Part shown: positions 33,953 through 45,727 of the stretch, piece after piece
Position numbering within the stretch: the stretch's first letter is position 1
Layout of the letters: the number at the start of each line of letters is the position of its first letter
Origin: Wyeomyia smithii
Lineage: Eukaryota; Arthropoda; Insecta; Diptera; Culicidae
Length of the DNA stretch: 64,000 nucleotides
Assembly: GCF_029784165.1 (NCBI RefSeq)
Contig: NC_073696.1
Location: 183,103,998 to 183,167,997, forward strand
Reading direction: 5' to 3'
The notes under the pieces: model-generated
Told to the model about the DNA's origin: nothing
Seen by the model: only the letters and a program-made list of their open reading frames with translations
The model's database searches: none
Position numbers and translations under genes: made by a program

Positions 33953-34161
33953 CAGCATGGCTTGGTGATGGTTATTTTTCATGCTTCTAGGAATGTGCTC
34001 TAATTTTCAACTTTTCGGATCTGGTTATCTCATAGTTGAGGTTCTCGTCTATTTCCCCTTTGGGAATTTGCTATTTGTATTTTTGTATTCTCAAAGGTAG
34101 AATGTTTCTTTCCTAACAATAAATTTACACGCAATTTTAAACAAATTGGAATTTATTGAAT

Positions 34162-34372
34162 TCTCGCCAAACATGTGAAAAGGGCCCAGGTGCCATATGT
34201 AAACAAACCAAATTTTCTCGTTTTTTGATAAATACAAGCAAAATCTGCCCTTAATAATAAGATTTATTGATAAAAGAATTTATTCTTAATCAAACAATCT
34301 TATTTGTACGGGTAGACTAAGCTTGTATTCATTGAAAACGTGAAATTGTGGCTTGTTTACATCTAAGGAGAG
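34162..34372. mobile_element. truncated copy of TCTCGC..AAACATGTGAAAAGGGCCC MITE
   Basis: It shares its left terminus (TCTCGCCAAACATGTGAAAA) and internal blocks (ACAAGC, ACGTGAAATTGTGGCTTGTT) with the complete copy at 41606-41843, but the right terminus is missing. A further terminus fragment (CCTTTTCACATGTTTAGC) lies near 35588. Confidence 0.65.
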
Positions 34373-36437
34373 ACAACTGGGTACAGATTTGCATCCAGTT
34401 TGGGAACCACTCGCTGATTGGTTGAAATTGAAAACCCCGAGGGCGTTACATTTTATCATCAGGCTTGCTGGCAGTGTTGCTGAACAACATGTTTCGTTGT
34501 TTTGATTTATGTTTTTTTATGATGTCGCCTGTTATCTAAAATATTTTCAAGTGAGCATTCAAAACAAAGTACAAAGCGTACGAATGCGGGTGTAGTACGA
34601 GATCCGACTTGGATCATCACTTATATCAATTACCAAAATATCTAAAAGTGCGCAAGGAGTTAATACGGTTTTGCGTGAAGCATAAGAACAGCATATCGCT
34701 GCTCAATGTCGGAAGTAAATAGTGTAGTGTATGCTCATTTTTACTTTTGAATCCGTTCTGGATTAAGTTTAGAACATACCTGTTTAGGCATATTGCTTGT
34801 GTGGAGAGTACAATTCAGATGGGCCAATGAATGAATCATAATGATAGATGACAAAGTTTGATTTTAAGGATATTAAAGATGCAGATTCTCCGGTCAGACC
34901 GGAGACCGGTCAGACGGTAAAACTATCGCCTGCAGGAGGAATTGTGCATGCTGATAAAAAGCATTAAAAACATTCAAGTATTTTCCGAGTGAATGGCATC
35001 ACTTACGAAAAATACAACAGGGATCATCGAAGTGGGCGAAGAAGAAGAGCAAGAAGCCAGATGTCTTCCCTTAGGTTTACATTAGCAATACTCAGAGGGA
35101 GAGATATGCGAAGAGAGTGTTGTGAGCCAAACGAACATGTCAAAATTCGAGCCAAACGAACAAGAAAGGTAACACATTGAAAGGTATTGCAATAAGGTTC
35201 TATAAAGAATATATTTATTTTTACACGTTTTTCATGTTCCATTGCTAAAACATGAATTGAGAATGCTCCAAAGTTGCTTCATCACAGTGATTTTTAACTG
35301 GTGGTTCACAAACCCTTTGTATGGTCTGCAGAATAATGATGAAACTATATAAAATTAAACATAAACATAAAATTTAACACCTTCACGGTTTTTGTGATGC
35401 ACTTTATTATTCCCCAGGACTTCCACTGTCACCATCAACTATACGAGCCGAAATAAAAAGTTAGTCAACATTGTGCTTTGAGAAGAGATCTGGCACCTCT
35501 GATATGTGAAACCTAGTTGCCAAATCAGCGGTTTTTTCATCGCTTAACTCTCCCTCTGAGGATCTCCAGTTTACATATGACAGATGGCCTTTTCACATGT
35601 TTAGCAAGAATTAATTTCTTAAATAATCACGGGAATGGCATCGCTGTCAGCTACCATACATTTGACGCGTTACCAACATCACTGGCACTGGCACCCGAAA
35701 AATGGGCAGTTTACCCTTATCATATGTTGATTCGGGCAAACCGGCTGAATGTTGACTGCAATTATTAATAGAATATCAGACAGTTTTGAGCAATTTCTTA
35801 AGGTTTTCACATGGTATCTGATATTCTAAGTGATATTTAGTACATTAATTGTGTCCCAAAGCAAAGTGTAGCAAACTGTGACAGCAGAAAAAGTACAAAC
35901 GGTACAGAAATAGATGTTCGTAACGCATGAAGGCTACCATACCATTCCCTTGAAAATAATATTCAGTTTAAGTTAGTTCCGATACCCGCCGCTACCGCAC
36001 CCGTGCGCTGCGGTCGAATAAATGTGTCGCTGAGCAAAACTGTCGGTGAAACCAAGGAAACGTCATTGTTTGCATCAAGCTACGCACAAAACGCCGATTC
36101 AACCACAAAAAGCCGATTCAAGCGATAAGCCGACACACGAACCATCATTTATTTACGTGAAAAGCGACGTCTGGTAGAAATCCAAAAAACCACGCATATT
36201 TTAATTTCAAGTCTATGTAGAAAATAAAATTTCCGTTGTCTAAAAACTAATAAAACACATATAATTAATTTAAATCCGAATGCTTTGCCAAAGATGTTTT
36301 TTGTAAGTTTTTTGTGACTCAAATTAAAAAATTCAATATGTCTCACACTAACCGCACAGCACAAAGAACTGCCTCGTCGCTGTGAGTGTCTCGAGAATCA
36401 AGCTAAGCCAGTTGATGTGCCTTAGTTAACATTAGGT
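34373..36437. other. non-coding stretch, no gene supported
   Basis: Small frames at 34989-35180 (Arg-rich) and 35517-35768 have no recognised motif, no splice-linked partners that I can see and no repeat of themselves. Apart from the MITE-end fragment near 35588, nothing is recognised. Confidence 0.4.
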
Positions 36438-36439
36438 TT

Positions 36440-36585
36440 TATAGACCATTTCAAGAACTGACAGGTGTCACGGATCCTGCTGATATTGATGCTGCTTTTA
36501 CGTGCGTTATGTCAGCGGTTCCGAGCTTTCTGTCAAAATTTCATTCATGAATTGAGTTCAGAAACGTCTCTTAAAATGGTCTATT
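36440..36585. mobile_element. possible short MITE with TAGACCATTT ends
   Basis: TAGACCATTTCAAGA at the left and TCTTAAAATGGTCTA at the right form imperfect 15 bp inverted ends, with TA at the outer edges as in Tc1/mariner-type MITEs. The short length and imperfect match leave it uncertain. Confidence 0.4.
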
Positions 36586-36855
36586 TGCTCGTCCCGGCAA
36601 AACATTTTAACGTAAAACTACGTCTCTCAGGAAGTTCGGCTACATAGGGAGGTAAAATGAAAATCTAAAACCCGGAAAAAGTGAAGTATATATCCAACTT
36701 CAAAGGCTAATAAATCGGTTAGTTTTTGATGGAGTTTCTTGTTCTTGCAGCAATAGATTGGAAAATCTAAAATTCTTCCCAAATGCAGAAAATTGTAATT
36801 TTATTATTCAAACTATTGTACTAAAGAAAACTGTCAAGCCGGCCTTTGATTGGTC

Positions 36856-37130
36856 GTTATATGATTACTTCCCAAGCACGGTCGACAGAATTATAGACCT
36901 AGTAATTTAAAATTTTAACTGTTTCTGCCGAAGTCGCTTATCATAATTCTAGACAGCGACAACAGCAGTCCTTCCGTAGCAGCAGACAGCAGATGATATG
37001 ATTGCTTTCCCAAGCACGGACGACAGAATTTTTGACCTAGTAATTCGGAATGTACTATTTGGCCTATACAAGAGCCTGTTTCAGCCGAAACTGCTCATAT
37101 TAGTTCTAGACAGCGACTACAATCCTTACT
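36856..37130. repeat. two ~140 bp tandem units
   Basis: ATATGATTACTTCCCAAGCA at about 36857 and ATATGATTGCTTTCCCAAGC near 36997 start units that share GACGACAGAATT..GACCTAGTAATT and TTCTAGACAGCGAC. The two copies are diverged by point changes and small indels. No protein is recognised. Confidence 0.6.
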
Positions 37131-37528
37131 AAACAGCAGCAGCTTTGGCAGCGGATAGCATAAGCAGCGTAGTTGTATCAGAAGCGACATTTGGACCAGC
37201 TGGTGCAGCGGCACTTCCTCTAGTTAATGCTGCATTAGTGCAGTAGCGAGCAGCATCAGTAGTAGATACATTAGCCGCACTTCCTCTAATGGAAAGCTGC
37301 CGTATTTTGACAACACACAAACGTTTTGGAATGCTGGCTTTCAAAGTACAAGGGCCGTCAAATTTTCAATGTAAAAACAGCTTTCAACTGCCTTATCAAA
37401 AAATGCCTTTTTAAAGATTTAATATTTTCTCGTTTTGCGCTAGAACTAAAAGTAAAATGTTATTTTAATCTGCATGCACTTTGACTGTTGAAACTTGTTT
37501 GCGCTGTTCATTTACCTACGGCAAGTTT

Positions 37529-37866
37529 CTCGCCCCATCGCTCGCGTTCGCGTTCACCATGGCAGAGGCCTTAGGCCGAAAACATGCTGGCACGTCCTGC
37601 GCTGCGGAGAGGGTTCGTCTTGCCGTGGGTTAATGTACAGTCCTAAGTAGAGTTGTACATTAATCTGCGGTAGAGCGAACCGTCTCCGCAGCGCAGGACG
37701 TGCCAGTTTGTTTTCGGCCTAAGGCCCTGGCCAGAGTGGACACGAGCGGCGGCGCGAGCCTTCGCCTTGTCATGCTTCGGTGTACAGCTCTACTTACTGC
37801 TGTACATTGAAGTACGGTATGACGTATTGGCTCGCACCACCACTCGCGTTCACCCTGGCCAGAGCC
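37529..37866. repeat. two adjacent GC-rich hairpins
   Basis: 37567-37726 is a palindrome with arms from GGCCTTAGGCCGAAAACA to TTCGGCCTAAGGCC (~55 bp arms). Its inner part holds TGTACAGTC..GTTGTACA. 37724-37866 is a second palindrome with ends CCTGGCCAGAGTGGACACGA and its counterpart CGCGTTCACCCTGGCCAGAG. Part of the second end is also found at 37529-37566, so the first hairpin sits inside or against another copy. These look like nested MITEs. GC content is much higher than in the surroundings. Confidence 0.6.
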
Positions 37867-38984
37867 TCTTGAACATTATTATTAATTATTTTTTTGCTAT
37901 TTCATTGCACATTTGGTAGTAGTTCCCGCACTCAGGACATTATCCAATTCCGAAAACATACACGCCGTTCTAGTCTGTATTCCAGTAAAGCTTTTATTTT
38001 AGAATTGCATCTTAAGTCGTTTTCCGGAATTTGGTTATGATATCGGTTTCGGAAAAATTGGATGGTATTTGTCATATTTTAGCTCTAATTGTTTGAAGTA
38101 TGCGTTGGAGCATAGTACAAAATTTAATCCAAACTTCCGTTTGAATGAGGACAACAACAAAAAAATAACAAAAAAGATGCAAAAAAGAAATAAATCCGTT
38201 GAAAATTTTATTTTAAAATGAATAACTAAAATAAAAGGGAAATGCGTAATGTGGATGAATGAGAATCTACACCATACGAGAAACGAGAAAGCAGGAGACA
38301 TATTCCTATAGAGTTCATCGCAAGTAAAAATAATCAAAGTTCTAAATTTAAAGCACGGGTGTTCTGTCTGAATAACAGCCTTGTCGTGTTATTCTTCTCC
38401 ATTGAACACTGATATAATGGTTAGCTTAGCATAGTGTTCAGTTCCAACCCATTGAAGTTGCTTTGCTAATTGTTGAAAACTTTTCGATGCTCCAACATTC
38501 TGGTAGGCAGGTGGGCTTAAGCAGAGTATTAATTTTTCCTGGAGACAGCCGTCGGTGCGGATGGTTGACAGCAAATCAGTATGAATCCCTCAAACTTATT
38601 CGTCGCCTATCGAATTTTCATAAGCGTTATTCTTACTTTTTGAAGCACAGATCGCATGTACTCGAAAAACCTCGTGCGAGCCAAGTATCCGACCAGTTCT
38701 GCATGATTAATATTAGCCAATGGCAATTGGCAATGACTTTCGGCAATAGCTGTAGATTTGAAAATGATTAAGTTAAATAAATAATCATGCTTATGATGAA
38801 GATAAACTAATTAATTACATATTGCATATGAAGATTTATTTCCGGGGTAACCGTTATATAATAAAATCACTTACCTTTAGCGAAAGGAACGATCGATAAT
38901 AGCTGAATTCCGACCACACATTTCTTCATTGATAGTAAATGAGGAAATTTTCTTCTCTTCGAAGACATTTCTGTTCGGAATTAA
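37867..38984. other. non-coding stretch, nothing recognised
   Basis: AT-rich DNA. A 102-codon frame at 38463-38771 has no recognised motif and no support from splice sites. Confidence 0.4.
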
Positions 38985-39024
38985 AATCGTTTAAAATCTG
39001 TCCACGTGGTATGTGGATGGCCCC
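38985..39024. mobile_element. solo end of GGGGCCATCC MITE
   Basis: ATCTGTCCACGTGGTATGTG then GATGGCCCC matches the terminus of the complete copy at 54082-54246. Only this end is present, followed by TAA. Confidence 0.6.
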
Positions 39025-39129
39025 TAACTAATAAAACCAGATTAAATTTCCAAAAAGTAGAGATATTGAGTCATATTTTATTATACGTAAATTAATAGGA
39101 TTGATTTATTATTTTATATTTTATATTTA

Positions 39130-40135
39130 TTTATTGAAAAACAAAAGCTTGTTTGGCCTCTTGGGTCAACTCTTCTCTCAGTTCGTGGTTTGGCATCTGA
39201 AAAAAAAACGATTGCAATCATTTCGGTGGACTTTCTTTTGGAATAGGAATATCGGATACGGTCTACTATAGTAATGTAAATTTGCTTACCTGGGTTTTAA
39301 GGATTTTGAAATTTTATTGTTTGTCGGCACCTGAGGCGGCGAGATGGGCGGCGTGTTGGCCGACGCAATGGGTGGCGTATTATCCGGCGCGTGGACCATT
39401 GCAACGGGTGGTGCGCAGGCCGGCGCAATGGGCGATTGGTTTGTCAGAGCGCAGACCGGTGCGTTAGCAGGCGCATTGGCCGGCGTGTAGACCGGTGCAA
39501 CAGGCGGCGCTTTGACCGGTGCGTAGACCGGCACGTTAGTCGGTGCGTAGACCGGTGCGACGGGCGGCGCATTGGCCGGTGCAATGGGTGGTGTCATAGC
39601 CGGCGCGATGGATGGTCGCCTAGCCGGCGTGACGGGTGGTCGCGTTCCCGGCGCGAAGGGTGGCCAGTCAGCCGATCCGGGGGCCGTCTCATAAGATATC
39701 TCCTGAGAATGTGGATACTGATTTTCGCTTACCTGTAATTCATTCCCAACAAACAATTTTGTTGGATAACGGCTTGTTAAGCTATAGTTCAGCCGAATTC
39801 CACTGAATAGTAGCTTATTAAGCTGTAAATCAGCAAAAATGTTTGTTGGGATTATGCGGACATGGATATGGATGTTGGAAACTGCGTTGGGAATGTGGTG
39901 GTGGGTATTGGGGATATTATGAGGGATGTTGGTATTCTCTTCCAGGAGGATAATGGTAATGGATGTTGGAAGGATGTGGGTATTGGGGATAGGTTTGCTG
40001 TGCAAGTTTTTGCAGCTGCCACTGAGGCCAACGTGGCATCTGCTTAGGTTTTTTAATTTTTTTTTGTGGTTCTTCCGGAAGGAGTGATGCACATCTCACG
40101 CAATACTGAAAAGCAAAAAAAAATATATATATCAT
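39130..40135 (-). pseudogene. possible secreted Pro/Tyr-rich protein locus, frame broken
   Basis: On the minus strand an ATG at 40133-40135 opens a peptide starting MIYIFFFAFQYCVRCAS, a plausible signal peptide, followed by a basic segment and a Tyr/Pro/His/Gln-rich stretch (TYPQYPHP, YHYPPG). The frame meets TAA at 39917-39919, yet the same composition (YPQYPPPHSQ) continues in that frame after the stop, suggesting a nonsense change. In another frame, 40092-39286 is open for 268 codons and ends in a PPIAPANAPPVAP-type repeat. A GTAAGC donor-like site occurs at 39291, an acceptor-like TTTTTTTTCAG at about 39200, and an AATAAATAAA signal near 39130. A TATA box lies upstream. I do not recognise the family and cannot say whether it is expressed. 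Confidence 0.35.
39300..39690. repeat. GC-rich minisatellite of GGCGC..ACCGG-type units
   Basis: Variable 24-30 bp units such as CGTAGACCGGTGCGACGGGCGGCGC repeat about twelve to fourteen times. Read on the minus strand they encode Pro-Pro-x-Ala-Pro runs. GC content contrasts sharply with neighbouring AT-rich DNA. Confidence 0.7.
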
Positions 40136-40160
40136 TTTGAAGCACGTTTTTAGGTCAAGT

Positions 40161-40168
40161 TTATATAA
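40161..40168 (-). promoter_or_regulatory. candidate TATA box
   Basis: TTATATAA, 26 bp upstream of the ATG at 40133-40135. That is too close for a normal 5' UTR unless transcription starts at or after the ATG, so it may be fortuitous. Confidence 0.25.
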
Positions 40169-40200
40169 CTCTGTACTCTTCGAAGCTTCAAGATACAAGG

Positions 40201-41014
<814 letters not shown>

Positions 41015-41093
41015 ACATATATAAAATATATATTGATATTGTTATTACAATAATTAAAGTATGAATAAAAGCAATAAAACTACAACTAAATTA

Positions 41094-41119
41094 ATAGTAA
41101 TAATAATAATAATAATATA

Positions 41120-41177
<58 letters not shown>

Positions 41178-41202
41178 TTAATAATAATAATAATAATAAT
41201 AA
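41094..41202. repeat. (TAA)n microsatellite
   Basis: About 35 TAA units with a few ATA interruptions, shortly after the (TA)n tract. Confidence 0.92.
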
Positions 41203-41478
41203 TTTTTTCCGCTAAACGGTAGATTCAAACTAATTTAATGCAATTCCAACATGTTATGTACCTACCAACTCCTGTGAAAACATAACCTCAAATTAGAAAC
41301 GAAGCCGGATCTCATATATTTGCAATTTCGTATATATTTTCTTGACAGTAAGCAGTCTACTAGGTGCTGCTGCAAGTTTCTAACCATCTGTATTAATTGG
41401 TGATCGCTACAAACGACCGTGCGACTTCTGGATTTGCACTTCAGAACTAAGAAAATGATGAGATCTATTTTTTTGGCC

Positions 41479-41972
41479 AAGGACATGGCGATGGGCTAGG
41501 GTATGCAGAACATATCTGGGGTAGTGCCGTTGATGTACTTTTTCATGTTTCATATAAATTTTTTTGAATAACTTTATCAAGTATGGCGGTACAAAATGAG
41601 ACATATCTCGCTAAACATGTGAAAAGGGCCCATGTGCCAATATGAAAACAAGCCACAATTTCACGTTTTTCAATGAATACAAGCTTATTCTACTCGTACA
41701 AATTAGATTTTTTGATAAAGAGTGAATTCTTTCATCAATAAATTTTTTTGGCAAGAGCAGATTTCGCTTGTATTGATCAAAAAACGAGAAAATTTGGCTT
41801 GTTTACATATGGCACATGGGCCCTTTTCACATGTTTGGCGAGATATTCAAAATTCAATAGCTCGGCTCAGACCCTGCTTTCAAACCTAATATTTGACATG
41901 GTGATGGGCCAGGGTATGCAGAACATATCTCAGGTGCCGTTGATGCGTTTTTTCATGTTTCATATCGAATCG
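41479..41972. repeat. direct repeat pair flanking a MITE
   Basis: GACATGGCGATGGGCTAGGG at about 41485 and GACATGGTGATGGGCCAGGG near 41896 start ~75 bp copies, both containing TATGCAGAACATATCT, TGCCGTTGATG and TTTTTCATGTTTCATAT. The MITE at 41606-41843 lies between them. Confidence 0.65.
41606..41843. mobile_element. 238 bp palindromic MITE with TA duplication
   Basis: The ends read TCTCGCTAAACATGTGAAAA and the near-exact inverse, with TA on both sides (41604-41605 and 41844-41845), as in Tc1/mariner-type insertions. The palindrome extends through GGGCCCATGTGCCA and into the interior. It sits ~370 bp upstream of the TAF9 start codon. Confidence 0.75.
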
Positions 41973-42217
41973 GTTTGTGCTTCTGCTACGTACAGAAATG
42001 GGCTAGGAAAAAATTAGGTATTTTTAGTTCCTTAGATAAATACTAGATGTCGCTACTTGTGGTTAAATTTTTGGTACTTGAATAGGCTTTTTGTGTGTAG
42101 CTTGACGCTGGTAACGTCATTCAGCGATTTTGTTTACATTTTCCAGGAGGTATTTTATTTACATCAGACCGCTGATTATTTGTTTTGTGCTCTACAAGTC
42201 TATAATTTATATTTGCA

Positions 42218-43105
42218 ATGGAAAATGTAAGTAAGTATAATGAACGCTGATTTGTGGTTTCTAATTTTACGATTTCTTTTCAGCCTTCGCAAGGGGATAG
42301 AGAAAAATCGGAAAAAGCAAAAATTGCTAACCAATCCAAACATATTCCGAAGGATGCGCAGGTTATTATGTCCATTTTGAAAGAGCTTGGCGTTTCGGAT
42401 TATGAGCCACGAGTAATCAATCAGCTTTTGGAGTTTACTTATAGTAAGTAAATTTTATTGAAGCCTTTCGAAATTTTGTGTCTATGTTGTTTCGCAGGAT
42501 ATGTTACTTGTATATTGGATGATGCAAAAGTGTTTGCGAACCATGCACGAAAAAAAGTAATTGAACTAGATGATGTTAAACTAGCATCGCAAATGATACT
42601 AGATAAAGCTTTTACTAGTCCTCCACCACGGGATGTTTTGCTGGAGATTGCCCGCAACCGAAACAACACCCCTCTGCCGTTGATCAAAACCCATTGCGGT
42701 TTACGGTTGCCTCCAGACCGTTATTGTTTGTCTGCATGCAATTACAAACTACGTGCCGCGCAGCAAGCGAAGAAAATGACAAAATCTGCTATAGAAGCTC
42801 GCTCGACTATAAAATCAGCTGCCGGAAAAGGAGCCTCTAGCTCGGCAGGCGTGAAACGGCCCGCCGTTCAATCCACTCCAAAAACGCAGGTGGTAGCCAT
42901 CCCGAAGCCGGTGTTTAAATTTACCACAACGGCAAAAACGGCCACCACAAAGACGGTGAAAAGTACCACGGCAGGGGGTGATGTTCCTAGTACTATCGAA
43001 ATAAAAACAGAAATTGAGGATCCGCTATCATTCGGAGCTAGTGACACTGATATTGGGAGCATCAAACGTAAACGTGAGGAAGATGACTTTGAATTGGTAC
43101 CATGA
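42218..43105 (+). CDS. TFIID subunit TAF9 (three exons)
   Basis: Exons are 42218-42226 (ATGGAAAAT, then GTAAGT), 42284-42443 (after TTTCTTTTCAG, before GTAAGT) and 42498-43105 (after TTGTTTCGCAG). The joined CDS is 777 nt, 258 residues, close to the ~264 of human TAF9. TAF9 is a histone-fold protein that pairs with TAF6 in TFIID and also belongs to SAGA-type coactivators in the nucleus. The H3-like fold is visible as HIPKDAQVIMSILKELGV, VINQLLEFTY, AKVFANHARKK and LDDVKLASQMILDKAF. The family-specific block TPLPLIKTHCGLRLPPDRYC follows. The tail is Lys/Ala/Thr-rich and ends acidic. Intron 2 falls inside the histone fold after FTY. The first exon codes only three residues; the start is fixed by splice phase. 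A poly-A signal overlaps the stop. No TATA box is visible upstream. Confidence 0.93.
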
Positions 43106-43110
43106 ATAAA
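43105..43110 (+). promoter_or_regulatory. TAF9 poly-A signal
   Basis: AATAAA begins on the last base of the TGA stop, with a second ATTAAA at 43114-43119. The 3' UTR would then be only ~20-40 nt. Confidence 0.55.
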
Positions 43111-43439
43111 AGAATTAAAATATTTACTCACATCAATCAATGTTTACTTAACTTTTTAATGAATGCTATTTTGAAAAAAAAATTGTTAATAAGGTATGAG
43201 AAAAGCTATCTCAGGCCCTGTTACAGAAAATGAGTCGAGCGTCGAGTTACTCGTCTGACCAATTTTGGTATTGCAGATGTCGAGTCGGATGGATTTTCGA
43301 CGAGTAGCTCGTCTGTCACTCAGCTCTTACCAGCCAAGTTTCACTCGCGTTCCCTGATATGTACAACATTTAGCTCGCCTCGTCTTCTCTAGCAGGAGTC
43401 TTAGTTATATATGCGATGTGAGCTACGAAAAAATATTTA
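43111..43439. other. TAF9 3' flank, nothing recognised
   Basis: A short stretch with repeated GAGTCGAG/GACGAGTAGCTCGTC words near 43225-43315 and no gene. Confidence 0.4.
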
Positions 43440-43447
43440 CTGTAGAA

Positions 43448-43730
43448 TAGGGATGTTACGGATATCCGCATCATACCATGCGGATGTTGAGAAAAAATAT
43501 CAATTTTTCCTTGGTGAATTTGCTGCTCGCTTGAATAACTTTGGCACTGGGGAAGGACATGGTCATGCGAAATAAGCAAAATAAAACACAGCGAATGCTA
43601 CGGATATCCGCATCTACAAATGCGGAACGTCCGCATGAAAATTGCCATTCGCATATACATCTGCATCCGTAATCACATATCCGCACCCACATCTGCAAAT
43701 GTCTAAAAAATCACATCCGTAACATCCCTG
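43448..43730. mobile_element. hAT-type MITE with 8 bp duplication
   Basis: The ends are TAGGGATGTTACGGAT and ATCCGTAACATCCCTG (inverted). The flanks are an identical 8 bp, CTGTAGAA, at 43440-43447 and 43731-43738. Both an 8 bp duplication and a YAGGG end are hAT traits. The interior repeats ATCCGCAT/ATGCGGA words many times (subterminal motif clusters, a known hAT feature) and encodes no transposase. It lies 340 bp past the TAF9 stop. Confidence 0.82.
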
Positions 43731-43738
43731 CTGTAGAA

Positions 43739-44279
43739 TGCAGTAGACTGTAGAAAAAAGTCCATTTTTTTAACGCATACGTTAGCACAAAACGACATTT
43801 GTGTAAAGTATCAGCCAGATCAAAAATAATTGATTGAAATGCTTGGCCGATGTTGCGTGGAATTGCACAGATTTTTCAGTTGATCCACTAAGGACATTGC
43901 AGCGGCAAAAGTACCGGGCAAATCCGTGTAGATCACCAACTAGTAGTATTTATTTCTATACTATATCATTTTTTTACTTCTTAAATTTTGAGGAACTTAG
44001 CCCCCCCTAGTCGAAATTCTGGCTACGCCCATGAAATCAGGGAGTTTATACCAATTTTCAGATTAAATTTATAACCAATTAAATTTATGTTCAACGTTAA
44101 CGTGTCGGTACAGCAATTGCTTAAGATTGGCCTGATGAGTTTTCATTCGAGTGAGCGAGTGTTTTAAGGTAGAGGTGTAGTTTTTCTGGTATCACATATT
44201 TGATAGCCGAGCTTACCTTCAAACATTTAAAATTGTAAGTTTCAGTGGGAGAATGAGACATTTCGTCGCTTGGGTTGGC
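43739..44279. other. non-coding stretch, nothing recognised
   Basis: AT-rich DNA leading into an RTE relic. No bounded feature. Confidence 0.4.
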
Positions 44280-44951
44280 AGTGCGTACCAGAAGTACAAC
44301 CGGTTGCGCTATTCTTGCGCTCGAAACTGCGTCGACCGTGTATCACGCACAGCATAGCTGAGACCTGCGGCTGAACATTAGCAACTCCGGTACTTCCAGG
44401 CTGTGAAGGAAAACGCGCATCAGCTTGATGCGTTACTACCCCGGGCGAAGGAGCTTGGCTTTCGAGAACGGTTGATGCAGAATTCGCACAGCTATCACCG
44501 GTACCGGGCTACCGGTTGGCAGACACGACTGTTATGACGGGGAATGCGAGGCAGCGGTCAATGCGAAAACCGAATCTAGGTGATATACCTGGGCACGTCG
44601 ACGAGAGAGAACAAACCCAGGTACAAACGGACACGGATCGTTGAACAAAAAGCGTCAAGAAAAGTATCGTGAAGATGAGGAGCTCGAGCAGCTATTCCGT
44701 GCCAGCAATACATAGAAGTTCTTTGAGAAGATGAACTAGTCTCGCAGAGGCTATGTGCCGCAAGCTGACATGTGCAACGACGCGGATGTGAACCTTGGTG
44801 AAAGCAGCCCTTCGAAGAACTGGCGAAACAGCAAGCACAGGCGGAACAGGCATTGACCTACGAACACCAGCAGCAGACGACCGAATACCAGACGCCCGAT
44901 GTTAATGGATTTTGTTATAAGCTATACTTTTCATCGAATGTTAGTTTACTT

Positions 44952-45148
44952 AGTCTTTAAAATGTGTAAAGTATAACGATATTTTCTATCACACCGACGT
45001 TTCGAATAATCTATATTCTTTTGACAATTATTGCTCTAACCGAAGAGTACAGGAAAATGGTCCCCTCGAGCCTTGATAAGGAATATAGATTATTCGAAAC
45101 GTCGGTGCAACAGAAAAATATCGTTTTTATTTTCACATTCTAAAGACT
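44952..45148. mobile_element. palindromic MITE with ACCGACGTTTCGAATAATC arms
   Basis: AGTCTTTAAAATGTG at the left edge and its imperfect inverse at the right edge bound arms of ~65 bp. The conserved arm core CCGACGTTTCGAATAATCTA is present in both orientations. No target duplication was identified. Confidence 0.65.
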
Positions 45149-45558
45149 GCGAAGCCGAAAGAAACTTCTCTTACGTTATAAGATCAGGAAGTTTAAGAAC
45201 AACAAAGCTGCTGGCAAACGGACTATCGAGCGAGCTCATGGTACATGGTAGAGTGAAGCTACTATACGAGAGATTCATCTATCTCATCTAAAACGAGGGC
45301 GACAAGCTGGAATGCCGCAACTATCGTGGCATCTTTCTTAACAATGCCGCCTACAATATACTCTCGCAGATCCTGTTTCGTCGCTTATCACCTTCAACCA
45401 AGAAGTGGTGCCAGTGCAACCGTGCTTTATGAGAGTTCAACCGCCACAGACCGGGCCTTCTTAATCCAATAGATTTTATACAAACGCTGTGGATACAACG
45501 TGATGCAGTCGATACAGCTACGGCAGATCATGCGCGACAACTTCTTCCCGGATAAACT

Positions 45559-45727
45559 AAAGCCCTAGAGTTAAAGTTTGGCCGACTGTCACTGAATAGT
45601 TCCAATCGAACAGTCGAAAGTTTTTTCATCATAGTTTTAACATTGCTCATGTTCGGTTGGAACAAGTTTTGACAGTTCGATTGGAGCAATTAGTGACAGT
45701 CGGCCAAACTCTACCGCTAGGTCTTCA
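45559..45727. mobile_element. 169 bp MITE with 9 bp duplication (Mutator-type)
   Basis: Identical 9 bp GGATAAACT flanks (45550-45558 and 45728-45736). The inverted ends share AGTTTGGCCGACTGTCACT, with imperfect CCTAG-containing outer parts. A 9 bp duplication is the hallmark of MULE-type insertions. Too small to code. Confidence 0.75.

Noticed and set aside
37129..37344. 71-codon Ala-rich minus-strand frame
   Set aside because: Low-complexity reading of GCAGCAG-type DNA without motif or splice support.
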